Position numbers and translations under genes: made by a program | From: Sphaerolaimus hirsutus | Taxonomy: Eukaryota > Nematoda > Chromadorea > Monhysterida > Sphaerolaimidae | Length of the DNA stretch: 64,000 nucleotides | Direction: 5' to 3' | Assembly (NCBI GenBank): GCA_964036195.1 | Contig: OZ038450.1 | Location: forward strand, 26,724,794 to 26,788,793 | The notes under the pieces: model-generated | Databases searched by the model: none | What the model saw: only the letters and a program-made list of their open reading frames with translations | Told to the model about the DNA's origin: nothing | Shown: in pieces, positions 52,600 to 63,430 of the stretch | How positions within the stretch are numbered: position 1 is the first letter of the stretch | Layout of the letters: each line of letters begins with the position of its first letter

Positions 52600-52940
52600 T
52601 AACGATGGCAGAAAAGATTAGAAAATTCGAAAATGTTTTCAAAAGCAGTGAAAAAATATTTAGAAATCGATTTTGGGGGAGTATTTTTGGTTGAAAATGA
52701 GTAAAAAATGCAGAAACTCAACTCAAAACATCGATTTATTTACAATTCATACTCAAAAATGCAATAATTTTATGCAAAAAATTCGAAAAGTGATATACAC
52801 AATTTGAAAAATCGGAAAATAATCGAAAAGTTTCGAAAATTCAAAAACCATTTTTGGAAAAAATCTGAATTTCAAAAAGTTGTTTTGGAAAAAAACACTT
52901 AAAAATTTCAATACTTTTTTCAGAGGGTTTGCCATCATTA
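52600..52940. mobile_element. hAT-type MITE family F7 (copy 2)
   Basis: Equivalent of 23820-24159. The target sites are ACTGTTGG (52592-52599) and GCTGTTGG (52941-52948). Confidence 0.85.
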
Positions 52941-53238
52941 GCTGTTGGGTAACAAGTGATCATAAATAAAGAATTTAGAATGCCAATAATTTACCTGTAT
53001 AATTTCAATATTTTCATAAAATATTACTACATTACTTGAACATCTACGCCTCGGTTACTTAGGAACAAGCGATGGTGTGATAAATAGTTTTCTGTAAATC
53101 AGCCAATGAGTATCTCTCTTGAACAACTCTGCCTATTGGCTGAGTGAGAAATAACTGCCTGTTTTATCATACTAAAACTGAGAAAATCACTTTTGAGTGC
53201 CCTTGGTTTACTTGGATCCAATCCAGACATCCTTTACA

Positions 53239-54070
53239 TACCATATTTCCTCGAAATACCCCCAGGGGGTTTATTTTTTCATCATGGAATGTTTGAGGAG
53301 GGATATTTTGAGAACTAATATTCAAAATATTAAATTGATATAAAATGTCTGACAAAAGTGATAAATTTACAAAAAATGGCCCAAAAATAGAAATTTACGA
53401 CTTCGATCAATTTTTACGCTAGGAAGTAGCTTTATATGAAGATTCCAAATCCACAATAAAAAACGCACTTAAAAATTTTGTATGTATGGATGGGCATGTT
53501 TGGTTCTTACGTGAATCAAGTCTAAAATCCCAAAAACTTATTACACACCTCAAGATCAATCAAAATATTTACATTACATCAACAGTGGATTTACAAACAA
53601 ATTTATAAGCGAGGCAAGATTGAACCCAAACCGTTGCAAAAACGTCTTACAAAAATGCATAGAAGCTGACAACAAAAATTCTCGAAAGTGAATCAACAAA
53701 TTGAGAAACTGGAGACTACACACACAGTCATTTGACAAAACGGATGATTTTTATTCACTAGATCACTACCTAGACCTTAAAGAGTTTCATTCCAAAAGTG
53801 CACAAGTCGTCAAAATTTGAATTTTCAAAATCGCATGATAAAGTTTGACGCTTGCCCAACGGTGCAATCTTTGAGTGGCAAAGCTTATCCCGCACTCTAC
53901 AGATACCGCTTTGATTGAAATGAAAATACCGTATTTACTTAAATAATTCCCCCAGGGAATAATTTTTTGTAAACTTTTTTTGAGGGGGGACTATAAGAGG
54001 GGGGATTATTCAATGGGGATAGTTCTTTAATTATTCAATTAATTCTATTAGATAATTCTTTCAACATTCT
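53239..54070. repeat. MITE a and c remnants, end of copy 2
   Basis: A partial family a element (53239-53325), the AGAGTTTCATTCC dispersed repeat (about 53740-53885) and a family c element (53927-54070) lie here, as in copy 1 at 24458-25300. I see nothing else between them. Confidence 0.6.
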
Positions 54071-54205
54071 CAAGACTTTTCGAATCAATTCATTTAATGA
54101 AGTATGCTTTATAACAAAATAACATGTCATTTTTGGTTCAAATTAACAACAATATGTAAGTATGTATACTCAGCGGACCGCCAAGTATGCGTAGAATCCC
54201 ACCAT

Positions 54206-54637
54206 ACATAAATGAAATAAAATTTTGTGATAAATTTCGTTATTAATTATTAATTAATTAATTTTCTGAAAATCGGTATCTCGGCAAGGCAACGTATTGT
54301 GGTATAACGCTAATTTTTTGTAAATGTGGATGTGAAATCCACACCAGACTCGATTGTCCTGGATCTAGCGCTTATACACTTTCAGAATGGAACTTTTCAC
54401 TTTTCCAAAAAACTTACCAGTGGCAGTCTAATGAAGAAAAAACACCCCAGTCTGAGATTTCAAAGTATGCACCACCTTTACGTAAAAAAAATGATTGCTT
54501 AGATGAGGAAAAAAATATAAAAAAATTTATAATTCACAATGGTTTCTGGAACACAATTACAGTAACCATTATTTCATGGTTTACAGGGACTGATAAAATG
54601 ACGAGTAATATTTATTTTCTCCATGTATAGTGATAAG
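54206..54637. other. Non-duplicated AT-rich DNA
   Basis: Sequence right of the copy 2 breakpoint, with a TTAATTAATTAATT run near 54242-54262. No gene or element recognised. Confidence 0.5.
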
Positions 54638-55509
54638 TAGTGATGGAAAAAGCGCCAGACTTTTGGCGCCAAGCGCCAAAAGCGCCATGGCGCTTTTCCG
54701 ATGTGCTTGGCGCCACACGAATTTAGCGCCAAGCGCCAAAAGCGCCATGGCGCTTTTCCGAACCGTAGCGCCAAGCGCCAATGGCGCCAGAGGACAATAG
54801 CGCCAAGCGCCAATAGCGCCAGCGCCAAAAAAATTCGAACATGTTTCTACAGCCGTATACACAGTTGATTATTTTACCGAGAACTACATAAATACTGAGC
54901 TATTTTAGAACTGGAAAAATGAGTTTCTTATGTTTGAAAAAATTTCTTTTTAACAGTATAACGTGAAATGTTCAGCACCCATTCACCTATAGTGAAAGAT
55001 AATACCGTATTTATTCTAATAGATGGGCATAGGCGTCTAATAGATGGGCGTCTCCAATAGAAGGTACACATTTTCAACTTAATTTTTGCCACAAAATAAA
55101 TAGGAGGGCTGCCTCCAATAGAAAGTACACTTTTTGGACTTTGTTTGCGCCACGAAATAAATAGAACAGAGCCTCTAATAGGAAGAAGGGTGAAAACTGC
55201 TGGAAATGTGCCAAAACAATTACCTATCTCTCATATTTATGACGTAAATATTTGATAGGTAAATCTACCGCAAACTTACACAGATCGTATGGCGCTTTTT
55301 TGGCGCTTATTAAAGTGCGAGCGCCAAGCGCCAATGGCGCCACAGCATCATAGCGCCAGGCGCCAAAAGCGCCATGGCGCTTTTGGAGGGCATGGCGCCA
55401 AGCGCCAATGGCGCCACGGCAAAAAGGCGCCAAGCGCCAGAAGCGCCATGGCGCTTTTTGGGTTGGCGCTAGCGCCAGGCGCCAGCGCCATGGCGCTTTT
55501 CCATCACTA
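54638..55509. mobile_element. hAT-type MITE family F4 with nested family b MITE
   Basis: The ends are TAGTGATGGAAAAAGCGCC and GGCGCTTTTCCATCACTA. The target duplication GTGATAAG is perfect (54630-54637 and 55510-55517). GCGCCA-word arrays occupy both ends (54645-54830, 55285-55500). The middle holds a family b fold-back element (55013-55188, TACCGTATTTATTCTAATAG). Confidence 0.95.
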
Positions 55510-55557
55510 GTGATAAGCCTGCCTGTATAGTAAATACCTATATGCATGTAAGTAAAA

Positions 55558-55662
55558 TACTGTATTTCCTCGAAATAACCCCCTCCCCCCGGGGGTTTAT
55601 TGTTTCAGAGTGAGAATTTTGAGGGGGGTATTTCGAGGGGGGGTATTTCGAGGAAATACTTG
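55558..55662. repeat. Fold-back MITE family a, short
   Basis: It has TGTATTTCCTCGAAATAACC and GGGGTATTTCGAGGAAATAC around a short G-rich centre. Confidence 0.75.
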
Positions 55663-55772
55663 GATTACATGAGTTTATGGAATGCATCCATACAATGAAC
55701 AAAGTGCATGTTCCGAGGAAAAAACAACCCCACTAAAATACCCCTCCAAAACTTTGGACAAAAAATTAACCC

Positions 55773-56613
55773 CCCTGGCGCCAGATTAAATTCTCCCTAC
55801 AGATTTTGTAGTATAGGGCATACGCGCGATAGATTTTCGACCTTCCGCCAGATCGGCGCACACGCACTGAGAGCAAGGCAGATCGTGAAATACAGGAAAG
55901 TTTACCTCGGAGTCGCCGATATTGCAATATGACGCGTTTTACTTTGATTTTGGCCCGGAAATAACGATGTCGTCATTTTTTGGCCATCGGCCAACTCATT
56001 TTTCTTTTTATTTCGTCGGGCGGGCTACTCGCATAACTCGCGATTTTGTATGCTCGTGCATGCATTCCTTTATTTCCACTGCCCTCATGTCTCGGCTGTA
56101 GGTAGGGCAGAGAAAACTAAGAAGTGCGAACGGGACTATACAAAATCGCGATTTATGCGAGTAGCCCGCCCGACAAAATAAAAAGAAAAACGAGTTGGCC
56201 GACGGCCAAAAAATGACGACATCGTTATCTCCGGGCCAAAATCTAAGTAAAACGCGTCATATTGCAATATCGACGACGTCGATGTAAACTTTCCCTTATT
56301 TCACGAACTGCCTTGATCTCAGTGCGTGTGCGTCGACCTGGTGGCAGTCCCAAGCCCTGTAAAGTGTAAAGTAAAGTGTAAAATGTAAAGTCAAATGCAA
56401 AGTAAACTGTCAATTGTCATGCAAAGTTCAGTAATAAAAACTATTCGTTTTTTGTTTTGATTGACACTTTATTTTGAACTTGACTTTACATTTGACACTT
56501 TACTTAACACTTTACAGGGCTTGGGACTGCCCCCTGGGGGAACGTTGAAAATCTATCGTGCGTATGCCCTATACTACAAAATCTGTAGGGAGAATTAAAT
56601 CTGGCGCCAGGGG
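55773..56613. mobile_element. Large fold-back element (CCCTGGCGCCAGATT ends)
   Basis: The outer arms CCCTGGCGCCAGATTAAATT and its inverse end at 56613. An inner inverted pair (ACGCGTCATATTGCAATATCG type, plus GGCGGGCTACTCGCAT and ATGCGAGTAGCCCGCC) makes a second fold. A separate MITE (56345-56527) lies in the right part. Its GC content exceeds that of its neighbours. No coding capacity is seen. Confidence 0.8.
56345..56527. mobile_element. MITE with CAGTCCCAAGCCCTGTAAAG ends
   Basis: CAGTCCCAAGCCCTGTAAAG and CTTTACAGGGCTTGGGACTG are perfect inverted ends around AAAGTGTAAAG words. Similar AAGTGTCAATTGTCATG words occur inside the F1 elements, suggesting a shared origin. The flanking octamers do not match clearly. 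Confidence 0.75.
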
Positions 56614-56845
56614 TGGAAAACCAAAACAAAAAAGCCAGTCCCACACTACCACGAATACATAGGACAAAACTACTCACGTAATAAATTTTAAATATATTAA
56701 CTCCGTGAGCAAACAAATGACAAAAAGGCACTTTTAAACATGAAAAAAACAGAGTATAAACATGCACAGGTTGAATTTTAGGTATCTGAAACCAGTTTTA
56801 TCCACGGGGCAGGTTTGACTTATTCACACGGCGGCGTGCTGTGAG

Positions 56846-57782
56846 TAGTGATGTTAAAGGCACCGGGAAAAATGGCACCGCACCGCACCGGCACCTTTGC
56901 CAACGCATGAAAAGGGCACCTGGCACCCTGGGGCACCGGCCAGAAAATGGCACCGCACCGCACCGGCACCGGTGCCTTTTGGAAAAAATGGCACCGGCAC
57001 CGAAGGGCACCGGCGGGTTGCCGGTGCTAGCACCGAAAGGCACCGCACCGGGCTGGAATTTTTGAAGTAAACATCGACCAGTTTCTCAGTGGTCTCACCT
57101 TTGGAAGTGCATATTTCCATGAATTTTCAACCGATTTTGATGGTTGAGCACTTAAAATGATCAGAATGATGTGGCAATCACTTTTATGAAGCAATTACAA
57201 TGATTACAAATGAAAGATTAAATATTTAATTCACTACAATGTCCATAGCCACGATTGTCTACTGATCGGAGTCGTTCCTGTACAAAGAATGGAACTATCT
57301 CTGTCATAAACTGACAACAAATTTTGAACAAAAAAGTAAGATAAATATAAAATATAAAAATGATTTAAAATTCAACAAAATTTTAGATTCGCTCATCAGA
57401 TCACGTATCGGGTATAATGGATTTCACAGTAGGTATATTTATTTGATGGGAGGTTCACAAAATAGGCAAAAACGGTTGGGTAAATATATCGCTGTTTCTT
57501 GAAATATGAATAAGCACATACTATGGACAAAATTGCACAGCACATGAACCCGTGGCCGGTGCCTTTCCCGGTGCCTTTTACTTTGGCCCTGGTGCTAGCA
57601 CCTTTGGCACCGGCAAAAAAATGGCACCGCACCGCACCGGCACCGGTGCTATTCTGAAAAAAATGGCACCGGCACAGGCATGGCACCCCTGAAGATTGCA
57701 ATGGCACCGCACCAGCATCGGTGCTGGTGCCCTTCGGTGCCCAGCACCGGGGCACCGGTGCCCCGGTGCCTTTGCATCACTA
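56846..57782. mobile_element. hAT-type MITE family F5 (GGCACCG words)
   Basis: The ends are TAGTGATGTTAAAGGCACC and GGTGCCTTTGCATCACTA. The target duplication GCTGTGAG is perfect (56838-56845, 57783-57790). CACCGGCACC-type words fill 56860-57055 and 57550-57775. The unique middle (57060-57545) may be captured DNA: its minus strand contains TTCCAAAG before GTGAGA, a plausible splice donor. Confidence 0.95.
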
Positions 57783-57826
57783 GCTGTGAGTGGTCGGGCC
57801 TGAGTTGACGACGCTTCCCGCCCATT

Positions 57827-57950
57827 TACCGTATTTTCTCGAAATACCCCAAGGGGGGTTTAATATGTTGCGAGTAAATCTTGACGTGGGCTTATTCGAT
57901 GGTTTTCTTATTATTTTGTCACAAATTTTATAAAATTGCACTCAGATATA
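57827..57950. repeat. Fold-back MITE family a, partial
   Basis: It has TACCGTATTTTCTCGAAATACC and GGGGGGTTTAATATG. The right end is unclear. Confidence 0.65.
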
Positions 57951-57991
57951 GAAAAATCCTACAATAACAGAGATATAAAACCATCTATGGA

Positions 57992-59813
57992 CAGGGTTGG
58001 CAAAATCTCAAAAAAAAAATAGAAAATTGAATAATAAAATAAAATAAAATGGAAAATTGATAAAATAAAAATACAATTTTACTAAAATTCGAATTTTTGT
58101 AAAATTTCAGTACAATCGTACAAAAAGTCAAATTTTTGTACAACTTTTGTAAAATTTTACAAAAACTCGAGTGTCTGTAAAATTCTACAAAAAGTTTTCT
58201 ATCCTGTTGCTTAAGATCCTAGTTGCCTATTTGCAGAACTGCTGCTTTGTTGTTGCTTTCATTGTTGTGACTGAAAAATATTTTTGCTCAAAATTGCAAA
58301 TTTTCACATCTTTTGATATATTTTCACCTTAAAAATGTCTAATTTATGTGATTTTATACCATTCACCTTGAAAAAGCCTATATATTGAACACCGCAAGCC
58401 CCCCACCCACCTGCCTGAAAAATAACAAAATTTTAGCTAAATACCTATCTTTCCCCCGGAAGTCGGGAGCAGGGTTGGCAAAATCTCAGAAAAAAATAAA
58501 AATAAAATAAAAATAAAATGGAATATTCAAGAATAAAATAAAATAAAATAAAATGGAAAATTTAAGAATAAAAATAAAAATTGTATAAAAATTCGAATTT
58601 TTGTAAAAATTTTGTAAAATTTATAAAAATTTGTATTTTTGTGAAATTGTATAAAAATTCATATTTTTTGTAAAATTTTATCTCGTTGCTTGAGTTTCTA
58701 CCTGTTTATTCATGGATCTGGGAGCAGTCCCAAGTGTAAAGTGTCAATTGTGATGACAAATGTAAGCTAAAGTGTAAATTGTCATGACATGTAAAAAATA
58801 AAGTATCAATTGTCAAGCAAATTGTGTCCAACTCTTATGTTTTATATCTCAATCTTATCTTTGGTATCCAAATTATGTTGTTGTTGAATCCAAATCTTAT
58901 GTGAACATTTGGATACAAAAACATAAGATTTGGATACAAAGCATACTATGGATACAAAAACACAAGATTTGGATACACACTTTGCATGACATTTGTCATG
59001 ACAATTGCCACTTTGCTTGAAATTTGACATGACACTTGACATTTTGCATGACAATTGACACTTTACTTTACATTTGTCATGACAATTGACAAATTGCATT
59101 ACATTTTACAAATGTGCCCAGCACACTCCACTAGTCCTTCTACTGAAAATGCAAACCATTCTTATCAATAATTGTAACTTTACACTTGCAGCTAGCTAAT
59201 AATACATACTGCATGCAACTTTTGAAAAGTAAGGGAAAAATTTGTCACAGGTTTTTCATGTATAAGTCTAAATATAACATTTTTCTGGCCTTGCATGCAT
59301 GATTCTGATTTTTTGTAAAATTTTTGTAAAATGTGTCATTTTATTTTATTAATGACTTTTGGGAATAAAATAAAATAAAATAAAATGAAACATGAATACA
59401 ATTAAAATAAAATAATTTTTTTAATACAATTTTTATACAATTTTACTAAAATGAATTGTTATAAAACCAACCCTGGTCGGGAGGAGCAATTAGCTACACG
59501 TCTATCCAGCCCTGTGACGGTCAAAATTCAAGATACCTATTCACAACCCATATCAAAAGTCTACATTAAATTTTTTTTGTATTCATCTGCATTGTTTTAC
59601 TTCCTTGCATACAAGTTTCGGATTTTTTGTAAAATTTTCAGTAAAATATTTGTAAAATTTTTGTAAAATGGTTTCATTTTATTTTATTAATGACATTTCA
59701 GAATAAAATAAAATATAATAAAATGAAACATGAATAAAATTAAAATAAAATACAATTTTGATAAAAAATAAAATACAATTTTAGTAAAAAGAATTTTACT
59801 AAAACCAACCATG
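57992..59813. mobile_element. hAT-type MITE family F1, outer of a nested pair
   Basis: The ends are CAGGGTTGGCAAAATC and AAACCAACCATG (last triplet mutated). The target duplication TCTATGGA is perfect (57984-57991 and 59814-59821). It contains another F1 element (58470-59475). Confidence 0.93.
58470..59475. mobile_element. hAT-type MITE family F1, inner of a nested pair
   Basis: The ends are CAGGGTTGGCAAAATC and AAACCAACCCTG. The target duplication GTCGGGAG is perfect (58462-58469 and 59476-59483). It closely resembles 1489-2523. Confidence 0.95.
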
Positions 59814-59914
59814 TCTATGGACAATAGACAGCACAATCTGCGTCCAACGCTACTCAGGCATTGTTTTTAACATGTGTCCTGCATTACACAGATGCAAAAT
59901 GCGGTTTGACACAA

Positions 59915-60171
59915 ACAGATGATTCTTGTTCACCGGATCAGTACCTTTAAGAGTTTCATTCCAAAAGTGCACAAGTTCACATATTTTGAACTTTCAAAAT
60001 TGCATGTTAAACTTTGACGCTTGCCCGATGGCGCAATGTTTGAGTGGGTTTGACATTCTCTTTTACACTCAACTCGGGTGGGGGTATTTCAGGGGGGTCT
60101 ATTTTTTCACAAGCTAGCTCAGATCGGGACGCATTTCGAGGCGGTTTAATTCAAGGGGGGTGAATACGGTA
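59915..60171. repeat. Dispersed AGAGTTTCATTCC repeat and family a end
   Basis: The segment 59915-60050 matches 24955-25105. It is followed by GGGGTATTTCAGG and AATTCAAGG words ending TGAATACGGTA at 60171, a family a or c right end. The stretch 60172-60599 holds no supported gene. Confidence 0.55.
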
Positions 60172-60599
60172 CATTTGTTTCATGTGATGCGCATTCATTA
60201 CGAACGCCCAATTAGTGCACACTCTCAGCCGTGTAAATAAGTCAAGAGAACCATTCACATTACTTTTCAAAATTTCGAAACTTTTACATTTTTTCAAATC
60301 GTACCATAAAAAGCACTCAACACTCGATGACTGATATCATTCCATCGGAACCCTGCTTAGTTTCAACCACTAGTCATTTGGGCATTGGAGGAAAATGGAA
60401 CCTCGGCGCCAAATTGGGCCGGGCCCCAGCGCGGCGGTACACCGATACCGGAGGCGTTGGGGACTGATCTGAAAAAAGGGCTTAGGCTGGAAAGATATCA
60501 TAGGGCTGGAAAAAAAATTTAAAAGGAAAGGTGTGGACTTTTCAAACAAGGATTTTTTTAACAACGACCAGTAATCTAGGACTGTAGGTATGTACTTAG

Positions 60600-61558
60600 T
60601 CCGGCTGAAAAGTCCCCGGGCAGTGCTCGCCATTCGCGCTAGGGGTAAGCTACGGTCATAAATGTTTGACAGGTTAAGATATCAGGTGTTTTGAGTTTTC
60701 ACCCAAAATTTCACCCCTCTAGCTCCACCCACTGCGGAACTGTTGGGGGTTACAATTTTGGTTATTTTGTACTGATGTACACATGGTGCTCTAGCTCAAT
60801 GCTGCTTTAAGTTGTGATCATTAAACTTTGGCTAGTGTAAGCCACCAGTGTTGGCAATGTGCCAGCACTAACCAAAATTAGCTATGGTATCATAAGCCTG
60901 GTCCATATTGTCATTACTGTCACTACTCTCACTACCAAATTCATCATTCATGGTTAATACAGGATGCATTTTGCATGCACACTGTTGAACACTGGTAATG
61001 TGTCCACTACAGATTAGTAATGAAACAACAAATGATTAGTAATGGAAATTTTATTCACATAATTTATTTACTGCACATTTCAAAACAGCATTAAAATCAC
61101 CGCAATACAACATGACATCGGTTGATCACCAAAAACATCCATTACAGTTCCCACGTTTCTTGGTATAAGCTACACGTCACGCTGCATCACCCTGATCTGC
61201 ATATTAATTTTACCTTAATAGCAATGATGTTGATGAAAGTGCCTTACAATTTAATGCATTTAATACAATCAATTTGATACAATTTAATACAATCAGCACA
61301 TTGCCAACACTGGTGGCTTACACTAGCCAAAGTTTCATGATAACAACTTAAAGCAGCATTGAGCTAGAGCACCATGTGTACATCAGTACAAAATGACCAA
61401 AATTGTAACCCCCACAGTTCCGCAGTGGGTGGAGCTAGAGGAGTGAAATTTTAGGTGACGACTCAAAACACCTGATATCTTGACCTGTCAAAATTTTATG
61501 AACATAACTTACCCCTAGCGCGAATGGCGAGCACCTCCCGGTGACTTTTCAGCCGGAG
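60600..61558. mobile_element. Large TIR element (TCCGGCTGAAAAGTC ends)
   Basis: Inverted arms of about 260 bp run from TCCGGCTGAAAAGTC to GTGTTGGCAATGTG (60600-60865) and back (61295-61558). They are diverged by scattered substitutions. The unique core (60866-61294) has no long open frame. No target duplication was recognised. It looks like a non-autonomous DNA transposon. Confidence 0.85.
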
Positions 61559-61804
61559 CCTTTCTCAGGCTTCTTGAGTTGCGCCTGGGATCAGCTCAAT
61601 ATGATAATGACATGTTTATTATAAAAATAATCTATTAATGAGCAGTAACTGACTTTGACTTTGACTTTGATGACTTTTTGTGATAATATGCTGGAATGCC
61701 GGCGACATCAATTTTTCTGCTGGTGACAACATCTTTATCTCTTCTGATTATTTTGTCCAACTTCTTGCCTTGAGTCCTGCATATTGAAGTTTTAAAAGGG
61801 CCTG

Positions 61805-62180
61805 TGCCTCTGTGCATGTTTACCCGCTGTGCATGTCAGGAGTATTCAAGACTTTGACCCTCCAGGGGGTTGGATAGATGGCTAATCGTTCCTCTGGAGG
61901 GATAGATAGCTAGAAAAACTTTTTTGGGGTTTGTGGGGGTTCATTGTATATGCTTTTCCATAAAGAGGAAAAAAGGTAGAAAAATCGCTAAAAGTAAGTG
62001 AAAAATTACTAAAAATGGGTATATAAGCACATATACTACAAGAAATAGCTGAAAATAGACAATAAAACACATGAACTAGTGATTTTGAAGGTGAAAATGT
62101 ATAAAATGGTATGAAAATGAGCGATTTTGTGTGAAAATTAGGGTCTACATGCACAGCGGGTAAACATGCAGAGAGCCTCA
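61805..62180. repeat. Inverted-repeat element (CATGTTTACCCGCTGTGCATG)
   Basis: GTGCATGTTTACCCGCTGTG at about 61815 is inverted at about 62147-62172. The inside has GGTAGAAAAATCGCTAAAAG and GTGAAAAATTACT words, like the middle of the F3 element (about 27780-27830). The minus frame of 107 codons across it has no recognisable features. Confidence 0.6.
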
Positions 62181-62386
62181 GTCGTTTTAAAATAGTTAAC
62201 GGCATGAGAAATGTCCTTTACGTGAAAAAAACTACTATGAAAAGTTGAAAATTACGGCTGGTTTTAGGTTTTGGGGTCTATCATCTGACCTGAAACCAGC
62301 CAGGGGTGGCCCGACCCCATCATTAGAGATGAAGCCACCCCTTGAATAACCCCCACCCCCCATTGGTTCAATTCGGGTAATGCATG

Positions 62387-62812
62387 CTGTATATCCTCAA
62401 TAAGTCCTCAGGGGAGTTATTTTTTCATCAGACTTTTTGAGGTGAAAGTTATTCCAAGGGGGAGGAGTTATTCAAGGGGTTTACTTGGAGTTAATTTTTC
62501 CTCAGAAAACTTTACTTAATTGATTGAATGAATGCATTCTGTTAACTCATGTAATCCAGGTATTTAACAGTTCAACAACATACAAAACAGTGTGTATACA
62601 CTGCATACACATTATGTATCTGCTGTCGCTGCTATACATAAACATTATTTTGTATTTTCATCAATCGTTTTTGTAAATTTTGTAGGATATTTTTCACCCA
62701 GAGGGGGGAGTTATTCAAGAGGGGGGAGTTATTTGAGGGGGGAGTTAATTTTTCATCAGACTTTTTGAGGGGGAGTTATTCAAGGGGGGGTCTTATTCGA
62801 GGATATACGGTA
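62387..62812. repeat. Fold-back MITE family c, full length
   Basis: The ends are CTGTATATCCTCAATAAG and CTTATTCGAGGATATACGGTA. GGGGAGTTATTCAAG words occur on both sides. It overlaps the 3' end of the minus-strand gene piece to its right. Confidence 0.8.
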
Positions 62813-62974
62813 GGTTGTCACAGTAATGCAAAAAAAGGAAAATAGAAGACAAAAATCTAACTCTAAATAATAATCATCCAGAATATTCTTTGCTTTGATT
62901 GCCAGGTCATTCAACTGGGGGATGTGGTGAACATTGCAAACAGTGAATTTGCGTTCCTTCCCATCGGGGAGTAT
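62780..62974 (-). CDS. Lysine-rich protein gene, third recognised exon
   Basis: The acceptor CATTTCAG precedes ATACTCC at 62974. The exon reads ILPDGKERKFTVCNVHHIPQ then LNDLAIKAKNILDDYYLELD in phase 0. No clear donor follows; the frame runs into the family c MITE and stops at 62780, so the true C-terminus may have been altered or lies at an unseen exon. Confidence 0.5.
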   Translation of the reverse strand: MLPDGKERKFTVCNVHHIPQLNDLAIKAKNILDDYYLELDFCLLFSFFCITVTTYRISSNKTPP

Positions 62975-63069
62975 CTGAAATGTAAAAAAATTCATCATGC
63001 ATGCACTACAGATGGAAACAAACAGTTGCAAGCATGAAAATGTGTATAAGCGTGTCTCAAAATACTCAC

Positions 63070-63219
63070 CTGTGTCTCTTCAACTTCTTCCTCACTGCTG
63101 CACAGCTCAGTGTTTCTCAGCAATTCCTTTGTTTCTTCCATGACTGATTTGAATGGGTTGTCCTCAACATCCTTCTTAACAATCATATACTGAAATGCAT
63201 TCAGTCTTTTATGTGTTTT
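63070..63219 (-). CDS. Lysine-rich protein gene, second recognised exon
   Basis: The acceptor is TATCATGCAG; the donor is ACACAG before GTGAGT. The 150-bp, phase 0-0 exon encodes KTHKRLNAFQYMIVKKDVED followed by an acidic segment ending EEEVEETQ. The joins on both sides keep the frame, which supports a real gene. The family is not recognised; basic and acidic stretches suggest a nuclear protein. Confidence 0.62.
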
Positions 63220-63289
63220 CTGCATGATAAATGGTTTATTATGACATCTATTATTGCATTTTGCCAACAAAAAAAAAGAAAAAAGAAAG

Positions 63290-63414
63290 CCTCAAGATCC
63301 ATTTTCGTCAGACATTTTTGAGGGGGGAACTATTCAAGGGGAATTATTCAAGTGGGGGGCTTATTATTTCATCAAAATTTTGTCAGAATTACCTATTCGA
63401 GTAAAAATACGGTA
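63290..63414. repeat. Fold-back MITE family c, intronic
   Basis: It has GGGGGAACTATTCAAGGGG words and the right end CTATTCGAGTAAAAATACGGTA. Confidence 0.7.
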
Positions 63415-63430
63415 TGAGTGATAAATTTAC

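Larger units (their letters stand above)
35295..54205. repeat. Segmental duplication, copy 2
   Basis: This is the direct repeat partner of 67-25437. Relative to copy 1 it lacks the BEL/Pao element, whose single ACAAT target is intact at 47165-47169. It carries extra insertions: a Gypsy-like block (37476-42688), a probable non-LTR fragment (43611-43930), a hAT-type MITE (44791-45498) and a longer fold-back element (35503-35904). Precise empty sites in copy 1 show that three of these arrived after the copies, or alleles, separated. Confidence 0.93.

Noticed and set aside
61882-62205. 107-codon minus frame (MPLTILKRLRL...)
   Set aside because: It lies inside an inverted-repeat element, is low in complexity (Ser/Phe/Ile) and has no homologous domain I can recognise.
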